Origin: Phycisphaerae bacterium RAS1
GTDB lineage: Bacteria > Planctomycetota > Phycisphaerae > UBA1845 > Fen-1342
Reading direction: 5' to 3'
Length of the DNA: 64,000 nt
Assembly (NCBI GenBank): GCA_007859745.1
Contig: SMLU01000001.1
Span: forward strand, 1,798,001 to 1,862,000
Shown in pieces: positions 8,398-18,039 of the stretch. Position 1 is the first letter of the stretch. Every line of letters starts with the position of its first letter. Both the position numbers and the translations under genes were made by a program. Below the pieces are notes generated by a model. It saw nothing but the letters and a program-made list of their open reading frames with translations. It was not told where the DNA came from and made no database searches.

Positions 8398-10999
8398 TTA
8401 GTCAACGAACCGGATAACACCCCGGATACACTCGACTACAAAGTCCTCCGCCGCTTCAAGTGTTAGCGGCGCTCCCTCTGCCTCAAAGAAGGCGACCACT
8501 CCCTCCTCCAATTCGAAACCGACGGCTTCGACCTCCCAGAGCTCGCCTCCAAATACAACATAGGCGATGCCAGGCGGTTCGAGGTCGTCGTACGTGTAGG
8601 CCAGGTCATAGGGCACGGGCGACAGCGTGTAGGGCGGCAAAGCGATGTAGCCGTACTCGCGCGTCAGGCGGCTGCGCTTGTCGTAGGTGAAGTTCACGGT
8701 CACCGGCGAGTTCGTGCCGACGGTCTGCTCGATGGAAGAGACGAGGCCGTCCGCCGTGTATTCGTAATCGAGCTTCAGCAGGATCGCGCCCGCCGTGCCG
8801 ACGCGGTGGGTGATGGTGTCGAGGCGCTGGGCGTCGTCGTAGGTCCAGGTGATGCGGGATGCAACGGATCCGTCGTGGTAGTAGTCGGCGTGCTCGTTTC
8901 GACCCGTGGGGTAGAGCGTGTAGTGCACGAGGTGCGCTTCGTCCAGGTAGACGTCGATCAGGCGGTTGGCGTCGTCGTACATGTATTCGGTCTGGTGGTT
9001 CTCGGGATCGGTCAGGAGCTCGAGGTTGCCGTTGGCGTCGGGCGTGAAGAGAAATTCGCGCACGACGGCATCGCCGTCGGGATCGGGCGCCGTCGTTGTG
9101 AAGGTGGCTGAACGCAGGCGGGACAACTCGTCGTAGGTGAACTCGTGGTTGTGCTGGGCGGATTCGCAGAGCGCTTCAAACGCGGGATCTTCTCCCCACT
9201 CCACGACCGCGCGCACGGAGAGGATGTAGGCTGTGGCGGTGCGAAGGCGGCCGAGCTTGTTGTAGGTCATCTCCGAGCAGCCGACCGGATCAGTGCCGAA
9301 GCAGCTTTCGTAGAAGCTTCCTTCGCTTGCGTCACAGGAAGGCATCGGGATGTAGGGGCTGCAATCGGGGATCGGCATGTAGGGATTGACCGGATCGCCG
9401 CCGCCTAGCAGGGGAAGGGGTTCCCCGACCGATCCTGGCGGCGGCTCGTTCGGCAAGCAGGATTCGCCGGTCGGCTCGTCAAAGGCAGTTGACGTCGTGG
9501 TCGAAGGCTGCTCATAGAACAGCTCCGCCGTGCCGTTGTAGACGGTCACGCTTTTGAGCACGCCGTTGCCGCTGCGGACCTGGGTTTCAACGACCGGGAA
9601 CGACCCGGACTGCGGGCCTTCGCGCACGCCGGCGGGCTGGCGAAAGACGTCGTTGGTGTAGATGAACGCGGTTCGGGCCAGGAGCGGGTCAAGCACGACG
9701 TCGACTTCGCCGATGGGGGCGCCCAGGCGCGTCGTGGAGGGCGTGACGTAGTGATGATACGAAATCGCCGTCTCCGCCGGCATGAAGGGGGCGGCCCCGT
9801 CGGCGTCGGGCTCGGTGATCTTGGTGACGTTCGTGTGGTCGGCCCAAAGCTGCTGTTGTGCGTTGTAGTAGTCCTCGTATTCAAGCTGGACCTGTTTGGA
9901 GTCGTCGGGGTCGCCCTCGTTGTTGAGCGGCGGCGTGATGCTCGTGACGTTGTTGTAGCCGTCGTATGTCCACGTCCACGTGTGCCCGAGCGGATCGGTG
10001 AGCGTTTCGCGGTTGCCGTTGCCGTCGTACGTCGCCGTCCAGGTCTGCTCCATCTCGTTGGTGAATGAACTGAGGTTGCGGTCTGGGTCGTAGCCGAAAT
10101 AGACGGTGTCGCCGTAGGGATTCGAGGCGCTGACGATCGCACCCACGCCGTTGAACGCCCATGTCCAGGTCTTGCCGCGACGGTCCGTGTATTCCGTCAC
10201 CGCCAGATAGCTCTCGGCATCGACCGAGAATTCGAAATCCTGCGTCGCCGGTTCGGGTGCGCCGGACGGGTCAGTGACGGTCTGGATTCGTCCGTCGGCG
10301 TAGTAGGCGTACGTGTATTCGTTGGTCTCCGGGTCAGTCAGGCTTGTGATCCGTCCGTCCGTCTGGTAGTCGAACTCGAAAATGCGCTTGTAAGGCGAAT
10401 CCTCGTGATCGGGATAGAGCGTGATCTTCCAGATTCGGCCCTCGTTCGGGCCGTCTTCAAAGCGCGTCACGTCAAAGAACCGGTTTTTCGTGGTCGGATT
10501 CCGTAATGCGTGCCCTCTGGCCAGCGGCGGCTCGATCGGGGTCTCATCCCGGTCAAATGCGAAATCGCCGTCGTCGCCGCCGTAGATCGCGCTCTGCAGA
10601 AGCTTCAGGAAACCTTGCGAGGTTCGAATAAGCGTCAAGCGCAGCCACGGAAGGGCGTTGTTGTCGGTTTCCAGGTGCGAATCGAGCACGTAAACCAGTA
10701 ACCCGGCGCTGTCATAGACACGGTGCGTCTGGTCCTTACGTGTCAAAGTCCATTGCTGAAGCTGATCGTCATACGTGAGCGAGTCGAACACGCCTTCGGG
10801 CGCAGTGCACTGGTCTTGCGCGTCGCGAGCAAATCGGTCAACGGTTCCGTCCTCGTGGACGACGTCCACGTAGTCGTCCTCAATCAGCAACAGGCCGCCG
10901 TAGGCCGCGATCCAGCCCGAGCCAAGCCCGAACTTTGTGCCGGCATCCAGGTCAATCGTCCCGTCCACCCGGCTCGACACGTGGTAAAGCGCAAAGTCG
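8398..10999 (-). CDS. RHS/YD-repeat protein C1, N-terminal half of an RHS core (5' truncated)
   Basis: From about 10990 the minus strand reads VSSRVDGTIDLDAG...GLGSGW then a YD-repeat series (YDDQLQQWTL, YAYYADGRIQTVTDPSG, YDGNGNRETLTDPLGHTWTW, TYDGYNNVTSI). This is the first part of an RHS shell, absent from every other module. GTG at 10980 is a nominal start; upstream homology ends at the head-to-head junction with A1. The end is abnormal: after AYTYDDL the frame runs into about 55 acidic residues (ELWEVEAVGFELEEG) and stops with no RDP...DPxGL core end. This looks like fusion to the C-terminal part of an unrelated small gene. Confidence 0.65.
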
Positions 11000-13900
11000 A
11001 CCGCGAGGGCAACCTGACGCGCATCGTCGGCCCGGAAGGCGAACGGACAGACATTTCCTATGATGGCGCTGACCGCCGCGAAATCGTCCGGGCGTTTCAC
11101 GCGACGCCCAGCGAACCGCCCGATCCCGAGGAGTACATCGAGACCTCCTACACCTACGACGGCGCGGACAATCTCACGACGATCCTGCGCCCCGACGGCG
11201 AGGCCGTCACGCTCGCCTACGACCTCGACAACCGCCTGACCGACGTCTCCGACACCTCCGGCACGATCGCCGGTTTCACTTATGACGAAAACGGCAACGT
11301 CGAAACGCGCTCGACCGGCCTGAGCAACCAAACGTGGACGTTCGAGTACGACCTGGCCGACCGGCTGACGGTCGTGAAAGACCCGGTCGTCGAATCGCCG
11401 GACAAGTACACGCAGTACGACTACGACGCCAACGGCAACCGCACCGACCTGGTTGACAACAACGGCGTTCACACGAAGTACGGGTACGACGGCCTCAACC
11501 GCCTCACCTCGATGATCGAGAACTTCGAAGGCACAGACGACACCGCCGACACGACCACCACCTACGGCTACAACGGAGTGCGGCAGGTTTCGATCAGCGA
11601 TCACGACGACAACACGACCACGTACGTGTACGACGACGCACTGCGCCTGACCAAGGCCACCTACCCCGATTCCGCCGGCGGCAGCGACGTGGTTACGTAC
11701 ACTTACGATCCCGACGGCAGTCTCGAGACGCGCACCGACCAGCGCGGCGTCGTCACGGAGTACGCCTACGATCATCTGCATCAGCTTACCGATCGCGAAT
11801 ACTCCGGCCCGCTGGGGACGCGGGCCGAGACCTTCGCCTTCGATCGCTCCGGCCGGCTGACCGCCGCGGACAACGGCGTTGTCGACACGACGCTGACCTA
11901 CGACCTGCTGGGCCGCATGACCAGCTCGACGATGGATTTCGGCGGCGGGTCGGCGGGCGTGTACAGCACCGGCATTGAATACGTTGTCGCCGAGGACGAC
12001 CTGCGGCAGGTGGTCACCTATCCCAGCGGTCGCGAGGTGACCGACACGCTGGACCGCCGCTCGCGCCTGGAGAGCGTCGCCAGCGACCTGTCGTCGCCCG
12101 GCGCGCCGGCCGGCGTCACGTGGGGCTACGACGACGGCGACCGGCGCGAGTCGGCCGCGCTGGCCAACGGGGCGCAGTCGCTGTTCGATTACGACCTGAA
12201 CAACCGCCTGCTGCGGCTGCGCCACGCGCGGGATTTTTCACCCAGCCTGATCGACCCGATGCACGACATCGAGTATCGCTACGACGCCGTCGGCAACCGG
12301 CTGCTGAAGCGCGACAACCTGCGCACCGACCGCAGCGAGCTCTACGGCTACGACCAGCGGCACCGGCTGCGCTCGATGCTGCGCGGCGAGCTTGACGGCG
12401 ACATCGACGTGCCGGCGGAGGTGACCATCCCATCGCCGATCAATGACGGCGAGATGGTGCAGTCGCAGGCGTGGCCGATGGGCGACTCGCAGGCGTCGCC
12501 GCCGGTGGAGCCGGGGCTGGATCGCCGCGGGAACTGGGCCGGGTTCGAGTATGAGACCGGCACGGCCGTCGCGTCGCAGAGCCGCACGGCCAACGCGGCC
12601 AATGAGTACGAGAGCGTCTACACGACCATCGGCGGCCTGATCGTCGGCCAGCTTTTGGAGCATGACGCGGCCGGCAACCTGGTCGAGATCGCGCTGGTGG
12701 GCGATTTGAACTGCGACGGCGAGGTCAACATCAATGACATCGGCGCCTTCAGTCTGGCCATCTCCGACCCGCCCGCCTACGCCGCGGCCTATCCCGACTG
12801 CAACATCGACCTGGGCGACATCAACGGCGACACCTACGTGAACATCGGCGACATCAACGCCTTCACGGCCCTGCTTTCGGCCGGCCACCCGGCCGCTGCC
12901 CGGCGGTATACTTATGATGAGGAAAACCGGCTGACGGCGGTGACCGAGTGGGACGAGACGCCGCTGCTGGAGATTGAGTACGACGCTTTGGGACGCCGCG
13001 TGTTGACGAAGGACCATGTTGGCGGCTGTGGCACGGGTTTCCAACCCGTGAAGACGCGGCACATCTACGCCGGCATCGAGACGCTCGAAGAGCACGTCTG
13101 CTGCGGCGAGGCGTATCCGGATTGCGAGTCTGAGGATTGGGCCCTGGCTCGCGAGTTCCTCTGGGGCGAGCGCTTCCCCGAGCCGCTGGCGATGATCGAC
13201 TACACCGACGCCGGCGACGTGCCCGCGGCCGGCACGACCGGCGGCGGGGCGGAGACGCTGCACTTTGTGCACGATGCGCTCGGCTCGGTCATCGGCCTGC
13301 TCGACGCCGGCGACCCGGATGCCACGCCCACGCCGATTCCGCCGAAGATGGTCGAGCGGTATGAGTACGATCCATACGGGCGAACGTACGTTGAGGCGTG
13401 GGACGCCGGGACTAGTGAGTGGGTCCGCCTGACGCCGCAAGGCGACGCCAGCGCCGCCAGCTCGCGCTTCGGCAACCCGTTCGCCTGGACTGGGCAGCGC
13501 TACGACGCGGCGGTCGGCATGTATCACTTTCTGTTCCGGTCATACTTGCCGGAGTTGGGGAGGTGGATGCAGCGCGATCCGCTGACATACGTGAGTGGGA
13601 TAAACCTGAACGAATACATCAGCAGTCGCCCCGCCGTATGGATAGATCCCCTCGGGCTCGATCGCTGGCATAGAGGCGTGCTGCATACGGGCCTTGACGT
13701 GGGGCCAATCAATGGTATCTACTATGCAATTGACTTTACTGGCCTTGGCAACTACAACCTTGGACAACTGGTTCTGGTGACGCTCTTTGGATGGAATGTT
13801 GGGGTGCCCGGTCAGGTCATCATCATCCCCACACAACGTCCTGGCCGACCGCCCGATATTCGGAGCGATCCGACGATTGACCAGGCGCTCATAAACATGC

Positions 13901-14154
13901 TGTCTAATGAGTGGTTCTGGTATAACGTGTTTTTCAGGAATTGCGACAACTTTGCGAAGTACTTCTTGGACTGCGGGCTTGTTGAATGGAAGCCCATTCC
14001 GCCAGAGTACTTTCCAAAGCCGCCGTCTCCGCCTGCTCCTCCAAGCGAACCACCGCCACAGCCTCCGCCTGTGCCATCCGACCCCGGCACACCACTCGGT
14101 GGGAAGGGGCCACCTTGTCAAGATGGAAAAGGCCCTTACGGCGGTCCAATGTGA
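10990..14154 (+). CDS. RHS/YD-repeat cassette A1, longest core, dockerin insert, papain-like tip (5' truncated)
   Basis: Homology starts at DREGNLTRIVGPEG with no native start codon, so this is the 3' part of a gene. It has about 12 YD repeats, then an embedded type I dockerin-like pair at 12698-12882 (GDLNCDGEVNINDIGAF and GDINGDTYVNIGDINAF), then YDEENRLTAV, a Cys-bearing HIYAGIETLEEHVCCG segment, LGSVIGLLDAGD, and the core end LGRWMQRDPLTY...IDPLGL. The tip from about 13660 has HRGVLHTGLDVGP and RNCDNFAKYFLDCGL. The H plus N-C-x-x-F pair is the signature of permuted papain-like (LRAT/NlpC-P60 type) hydrolases, so a hydrolytic toxin is inferred. A Pro-rich tail ends the protein. Confidence 0.75.
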   Translation, partial: RKVDREGNLTRIVGPEGERTDISYDGADRREIVRAFHATPSEPPDPEEYIETSYTYDGADNLTTILRPDGEAVTLAYDLDNRLTDVSDTSGTIAGFTYDENGNVETRSTGLSNQTWTFEYDLADRLTVVKDPVVESPDKYTQYDYDANGNRTDLVDNNGVHTKYGYDGLNRLTSMIENFEGTDDTADTTTTYGYNGVRQVSISDHDDNTTTYVYDDALRLTKATYPDSAGGSDVVTYTYDPDGSLETRTDQRGVVTEYAYDHLHQLTDREYSGPLGTRAETFAFDRSGRLTAADNGVVDTTLTYDLLGRMTSSTMDFGGGSAGVYSTGIEYVVAEDDLRQVVTYPSGREVTDTLDRRSRLESVASDLSSPGAPAGVTWGYDDGDRRESAALANGAQSLFDYDLNNRLLRLRHARDFSPSLIDPMHDIEYRYDAVGNRLLKRDNLRTDRSELYGYDQRHRLRSMLRGELDGDIDVPAEVTIPSPINDGEMVQSQAWPMGDSQASPPVEPGLDRRGNWAGFEYETGTAVASQSRTANAANEYESVYTTIGGLIVGQLLEHDAAGNLVEIALVGDLNCDGEVNINDIGAFSLAISDPPAYAAAYPDCNIDLGDINGDTYVNIGDINAFTALLSAGHPAAARRYTYDEENRLTAVTEWDETPLLEIEYDALGRRVLTKDHVGGCGTGFQPVKTRHIYAGIETLEEHVCCGEAYPDCESEDWALAREFLWGERFPEPLAMIDYTDAGDVPAAGTTGGGAETLHFVHDALGSVIGLLDAGDPDATPTPIPPKMVERYEYDPYGRTYVEAWDAGTSEWVRLTPQGDASAASSRFGNPFAWTGQRYDAAVGMYHFLFRSYLPELGRWMQRDPLTYVSGINLNEYISSRPAVWIDPLGLDRWHRGVLHTGLDVGPINGIYYAIDFTGLGNYNLGQLVLVTLFGWNVGVPGQVIIIPTQRPGRPPDIRSDPTIDQALINMLSNEWFWYNVFFRNCDNFAKYFLDCGLVEWKPIPPEYFPKPPSPPAPPSEPPPQPPPVPSDPGTPLGGKGPPCQDGKGPYGGPM
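13032..13050 (+). repeat. REP palindrome inside RHS coding sequence (A1)
   Basis: CACGGGTT-TCC-AACCCGTG, coding for part of GTGFQPV. The same element occurs in A2 and A5; in A3 and A6 the position holds unrelated sequence. Confidence 0.75.
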
Positions 14155-14183
14155 AGTGCGCTGTGAAAGGTGTTAGACCGCAA

Positions 14184-14495
14184 ATGGGACGTACCATTCG
14201 CTATTGTGCTGTTGGGTTCGTGCTGGGCATCCTCGTCGGAATCTGCGAGGCGCTGATTTCGGCAATTGGCGCCACGGAGTATTGGCGCACTGTGCGGCTT
14301 CATTACGGGCAAGTTGGATTGGCGTTCCCTGGGCTGGGCTTGATTGGGGGGTTGATTCTCGCCAAGCGCGCTCAACGAGGCCCCCGCGGAGTGCCCGGTC
14401 GCTCGCTTTGTCATTACTGCGGGTACGATCTGACTGGAAACACCACGGGCGTCTGTCCAGAGTGCGGACGCTCGATCAAGCGTTCTCCGTCGTAG
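14184..14495 (+). CDS. Putative immunity protein, two-TM with zinc ribbon (cassette A1)
   Basis: 103 residues from ATG 14184, 29 nt after the A1 stop. Two hydrophobic segments (residues about 5-25 and 42-60) are followed by C-H-Y-C-G-Y-D-L-T-G-N...C-P-E-C-G, a ribbon frequent in planctomycete membrane proteins. The partial core of A2 begins about 40 nt after its stop. Position supports an immunity role against the A1 tip; the biochemical function is unknown. Confidence 0.55.
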   Translation: MGRTIRYCAVGFVLGILVGICEALISAIGATEYWRTVRLHYGQVGLAFPGLGLIGGLILAKRAQRGPRGVPGRSLCHYCGYDLTGNTTGVCPECGRSIKRSPS

Positions 14496-14530
14496 TTGGT
14501 CGACATACAGCCGAACGAGGAGGTTTCTCG

Positions 14531-15892
14531 GATACCTTCACGGCCCCGCTTTCGGCCCGGCACCCGGCCGCCGCCCGGCGGTATACTTATGATGAGGAGA
14601 ACCGGCTGACGGCGGTCGGCCGGCCGAACCCGAATGACCCCGGCGGCGATCCGATTTCGCTGCTGGAGATTGAGTACGACGCTTTGGGACGCCGCGTGTT
14701 GACGAAGGAGCATGTTGGCGGCTGTGGCACGGGTTTCCAACCCGTGAAGACGCGGCACGTCTACGCCGGCATCGAGGTTCTGGAAGACCACGCCTGCTGC
14801 GACGGGGAAGAGGCCGGCGGATTGCCTGCCTGTCCGCCGGCGGAGGGCGGAGCGTGGGCCCTGGCGCGCGAATTCCTGTGGGGCGAGCGCTTCCCCGAGC
14901 CGCTGGCAATGATCGATTACACCGACGCCGGCGACGTGCCGGCCATCGGTTCCTCCGGCGGCGGGGCCGAGACGCTGCACTTTGTGCACGACGCGCTCGG
15001 CTCGGTCATCGGCCTGCTCGACGCCGGCGACCCGGATGCCACGCCCACGCCGATTCCGCCGAAGATGGTCGAGCGGTATGAGTACGATCCATACGGGCGA
15101 ACGTACGTTGAGGCGTGGGACGCCGGGACTAGTGAGTGGGTCCGCCTGACGCCGCAAGGCGACGCGACGGCCGGCGGCTCGCGCTTCGGCAATCCCTTCG
15201 CCTGGACCGGCCAGCGCTACGATGCGAGCGTCGGGATGTATCACTTCCTGTTTCGGTCGTACTCGCCGGAATTGGGGAGGTGGATGCAGAGGGATCCGCT
15301 GGGGTATTTGGATGGCGTGAATCTCTACGAGTACGTTCGCTCCTGCGCCACAACGGCTACCGATCCGATGGGCGCACAGCAGCGCGACTGGACGGGCTCG
15401 TGGGATCCTCCCACAAACACAACCACCACCAATATCGGCACCGAAGCGCTATTAGAGTTGATCTGGGCCGCGACGGAGGCCAACCGACAACTTACCGAGG
15501 CGGAATGGAAGCGGTTCTTGGAGCTGATCAGGAGCCTGGAGTCACTTGACATAGACAGTACGTTTGCAAGGTGGTCACCGGATACACAGCAACGATACAC
15601 ACGCAAATGGTACAGCAAAAACATTGAGCGCTACGGCATAGAGCAGTATAAGGAAATCCAAAAACTGCTCAAGAAGATCTGGCCGAAGAAAGGGAAAGAA
15701 GGGCCTACGTGGCCACTGTGTTGTTTTGCACAGTATTCGGTGTGCAAGAACATCCAACAGTGCGCGCCACATTGCTGCCGCGCTCACATGGATGCGTGTC
15801 TTTCTGGTGGTGATAATGCGTGTCACGGCAGTACCAATCCGCCCCCAGGATGCCCTCCGGCAAGCAAGTGTTTTACACTCTGTATCAATTGA
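14531..15892 (+). CDS. RHS/YD-repeat cassette A2, Cys-rich tip
   Basis: Core homology to A1 begins within the last dockerin codons (TAPLSARHPAAARRYTYDEEN, about 14536). No start codon belongs to it, as expected for a silent cassette. The core continues through LGSVIGLLDAGD to LGRWMQRDPLGY...TDPMG. The tip, about 175 residues, is Trp/Lys-rich and helical in its middle (LIWAATEANRQLTEAEWKRF, IQKLLKKIWPKKGKEG) and ends with about 13 Cys in the last 60 residues, including CC pairs. I recognise no family. Confidence 0.7.
   Translation, partial: DTFTAPLSARHPAAARRYTYDEENRLTAVGRPNPNDPGGDPISLLEIEYDALGRRVLTKEHVGGCGTGFQPVKTRHVYAGIEVLEDHACCDGEEAGGLPACPPAEGGAWALAREFLWGERFPEPLAMIDYTDAGDVPAIGSSGGGAETLHFVHDALGSVIGLLDAGDPDATPTPIPPKMVERYEYDPYGRTYVEAWDAGTSEWVRLTPQGDATAGGSRFGNPFAWTGQRYDASVGMYHFLFRSYSPELGRWMQRDPLGYLDGVNLYEYVRSCATTATDPMGAQQRDWTGSWDPPTNTTTTNIGTEALLELIWAATEANRQLTEAEWKRFLELIRSLESLDIDSTFARWSPDTQQRYTRKWYSKNIERYGIEQYKEIQKLLKKIWPKKGKEGPTWPLCCFAQYSVCKNIQQCAPHCCRAHMDACLSGGDNACHGSTNPPPGCPPASKCFTLCIN
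14728..14746 (+). repeat. REP palindrome inside RHS coding sequence (A2)
   Basis: CACGGGTT-TCC-AACCCGTG, at the same codons as in A1. Confidence 0.75.
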
Positions 15893-15899
15893 ACTGAAG

Positions 15900-16406
15900 A
15901 TGATCACCGCATTCACAGCATGCGCTCGCATTGCGTTGTACGGCAGCCTTGGAGCCAGCATCTTCGCGGCGTGCCTGCGTGGCGATGCAATTCTCGTCTG
16001 TTCGGTTCTTGGCGGTCACGCGCATGTAGCCGTTGACTTTCTCAGGGCTACGTGCGAGATGTGTCTGCGCACGGCTCCCCAGACGGACGACCTTCCGATC
16101 TTCGAGGACGGCATCACGTATTTGAAGCCGGAATCCCAGCCGTGGTCATTGGGCTCTCCCTTGCGGGGGGCCTTCACGCTTAGGTTGTTCGACGACATGG
16201 CCTTTGTCAGGTGTCCGCTCTGGTTGGTTATGATCTGTGAAGTTGGGCTACTCGCAGTATTGAGAATGATCCGGCGACGGCTGCGACCGCCTATAGCCGG
16301 ATCCTGCGAAAGTTGTGGATACTGCCTTGACGGAAACGTCAGCGGCACTTGTCCGGAGTGCGGTTGCAAGATCCTGCAAGCGCCGCGGGAACTGGGCCGG
16401 GTTTGA
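15900..16406 (+). CDS. Putative immunity protein, membrane, zinc ribbon (cassette A2)
   Basis: 168 residues from ATG 15900, 7 nt after the A2 stop. Hydrophobic segments lie at about residues 5-25, 30-45 and 105-120, then C-E-S-C-G-Y...C-P-E-C-G-C. The final residues (about RELGRV) are read from RHS core DNA of the next cassette in another frame, so the recombination that placed the A3 core also replaced this gene's own 3' end. An immunity role is inferred from position. Confidence 0.55.
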   Translation: MITAFTACARIALYGSLGASIFAACLRGDAILVCSVLGGHAHVAVDFLRATCEMCLRTAPQTDDLPIFEDGITYLKPESQPWSLGSPLRGAFTLRLFDDMAFVRCPLWLVMICEVGLLAVLRMIRRRLRPPIAGSCESCGYCLDGNVSGTCPECGCKILQAPRELGRV

Positions 16407-18039
16407 GTATGAGACCGGGACGGCCGCCGCGTCGCAGAGCCGCACGGCCAACGCGGCCAATGAGTACGAGAGCGTCTACACGACCATCGGCGGCCTGATC
16501 GTCGGCCAGCTTTTGGAGCATGACGCGGCCGGCAACCTGGTCGAGATCGCGCTGGTGGGCGATTTGAACTGCGACGGCGAGGTCAACATCAATGACATCG
16601 GCGCCTTCAGCCTGGCCCTCTCGAACCCGACCGCGTACGCCGCCGCGTACCCGGACTGCAACATCCAACTCGGCGACATCAACGCCGACGCCTCCGTCAA
16701 CGTCGGCGACATCAACGCCTTCACCGCCCTGCTTTCGGCCGGCCACCCGGCCGCCGCCCGGCGGTATACTTATGATGAGGAGAACCGGCTGACGGCGGCG
16801 ACCAAGTGGGACGAGACGCCGCTGCTGGAGATTGAGTACGACGCTTTGGGACGCCGCGTGAGCACGCATGACCATACCGGCGCATCCGACCCCTGTGGCT
16901 GGGGGAGCATCGGCGTCTCGCCGGTGAAACTCCGGCACGTCTTCGCCGGCATCGAGACGCTGGAGGAATACGTTTGCTGCGGCGCGGCGTATCCGGATTG
17001 CGAATCCGAGGATTGGACGCTGGCGCGCGAGTTCCTCTGGGGCGAGCGCTTCCCCGAACCGCTGGCGATGATCGACTACACCGACGCCGGCGACGTACCG
17101 GCCGTCGGTTCGTCCGGCGGCGGGGCCGAGACGCTGCATTTTGTGCATGACGCGCTCGGAAGCGTCATCGGCCTGCTCGACGCCGGCGACCCGGATGCCA
17201 CGCCCACGCCGATTCCGCCGAAGATGGTCGAGCGCTACGAATACGATCCGTATGGACGGACGTATGTCGAAGCCTGGGATCAATCATTGAACAGCGGCGC
17301 GGGCGACTGGGTGCGCCTGACGCCGGTGGGCGACGCCGCCGCCGCCGGCTCGCGTTTCGGCAACCCGTTCGCCTGGACTGGCCAGCGATACGACGCGGGG
17401 GTCGGGATGTACCACTTTCTCTTCCGCAGCTATTCGCCGGAGTTGGGGAGGTGGATGCAGCGGGATCCGCTGGAATACTCCGATGGGCCCAATCTTCTTC
17501 AATATGTGCGCGGGCGTCCCGAAAACGCAACCGATCCATTGGGCCTTCTCGATCCTAAGGGAGGGGGCGCGCCGGGCTTGGGCTTGGGGTATACGCCAGA
17601 TGACTACAAGAACGCGCTAAAGGAGATCGACAAGTACCTCAAGGGCCAGGTTGGCGAGCATATGGAAGACAAGGATCGCACAGACCTGGCTACTGACATT
17701 ACGAATGAAATGGGCATGTTGGAAGCGAAGAAGCTGAACGATGCGAAGAAAGAGATCGAGGACGCCGACAAGATCCTGAATGACCCGGCTGCAAGCGATA
17801 AAGACAAAAAGAAGGCGCAGGACAAGAAGAACAAGGCCACCAAGAAAATGAAAGAAGTCCAGGACGAGATCGAGAAGCGACTGAGAGAGAAGGCAAAGAA
17901 GGATAGCAAGCTAAGAGACCGACTCGATAAGGCAGACAAGGCGAAACAGAAAAAAGAAGATGAGGACAAGGACAAGGACAAAGAGAAGGACAAAGACAAA
18001 GGGAAAGGCGGCGGCGGTAGCGGTCCATGTCCGGACTAG
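16315..18039 (+). CDS. RHS/YD-repeat cassette A3, lysine-rich charged tip
   Basis: A GTG at 16315 lies within the preceding gene; true RHS homology starts at about 16381 (RRGNWAGFEYETG). The core includes the dockerin-like pair at 16555-16740. It then follows A1, except that the REP-bearing stretch is replaced by a STHDHTGASDPCGWGSIGVSP variant shared with A6. The core end is LGRWMQRDPLEY...TDPLGL. The tip, about 155 residues, is extremely charged and helical, with K/E/D alternation (KKEIEDADKIL, KKMKEVQDEIEKRLREKAKK) and a KDKDKEKDKDK tail ending GGGGSGPCPD. A coiled coil or a disordered basic/acidic domain is likely; no enzyme motif seen. Confidence 0.7.
   Translation: MDTALTETSAALVRSAVARSCKRRGNWAGFEYETGTAAASQSRTANAANEYESVYTTIGGLIVGQLLEHDAAGNLVEIALVGDLNCDGEVNINDIGAFSLALSNPTAYAAAYPDCNIQLGDINADASVNVGDINAFTALLSAGHPAAARRYTYDEENRLTAATKWDETPLLEIEYDALGRRVSTHDHTGASDPCGWGSIGVSPVKLRHVFAGIETLEEYVCCGAAYPDCESEDWTLAREFLWGERFPEPLAMIDYTDAGDVPAVGSSGGGAETLHFVHDALGSVIGLLDAGDPDATPTPIPPKMVERYEYDPYGRTYVEAWDQSLNSGAGDWVRLTPVGDAAAAGSRFGNPFAWTGQRYDAGVGMYHFLFRSYSPELGRWMQRDPLEYSDGPNLLQYVRGRPENATDPLGLLDPKGGGAPGLGLGYTPDDYKNALKEIDKYLKGQVGEHMEDKDRTDLATDITNEMGMLEAKKLNDAKKEIEDADKILNDPAASDKDKKKAQDKKNKATKKMKEVQDEIEKRLREKAKKDSKLRDRLDKADKAKQKKEDEDKDKDKEKDKDKGKGGGGSGPCPD

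Noticed and set aside
10723-10989. Plus-strand upstream extension of A1
   Set aside because: It is antisense to RHS C1 and has no RHS pattern; homology to RHS in this strand starts only at about 10990.
11000-12225. Minus-strand extension of C1
   Set aside because: Antisense to the A1 YD repeats; the C1 shell sequence stops at the junction.
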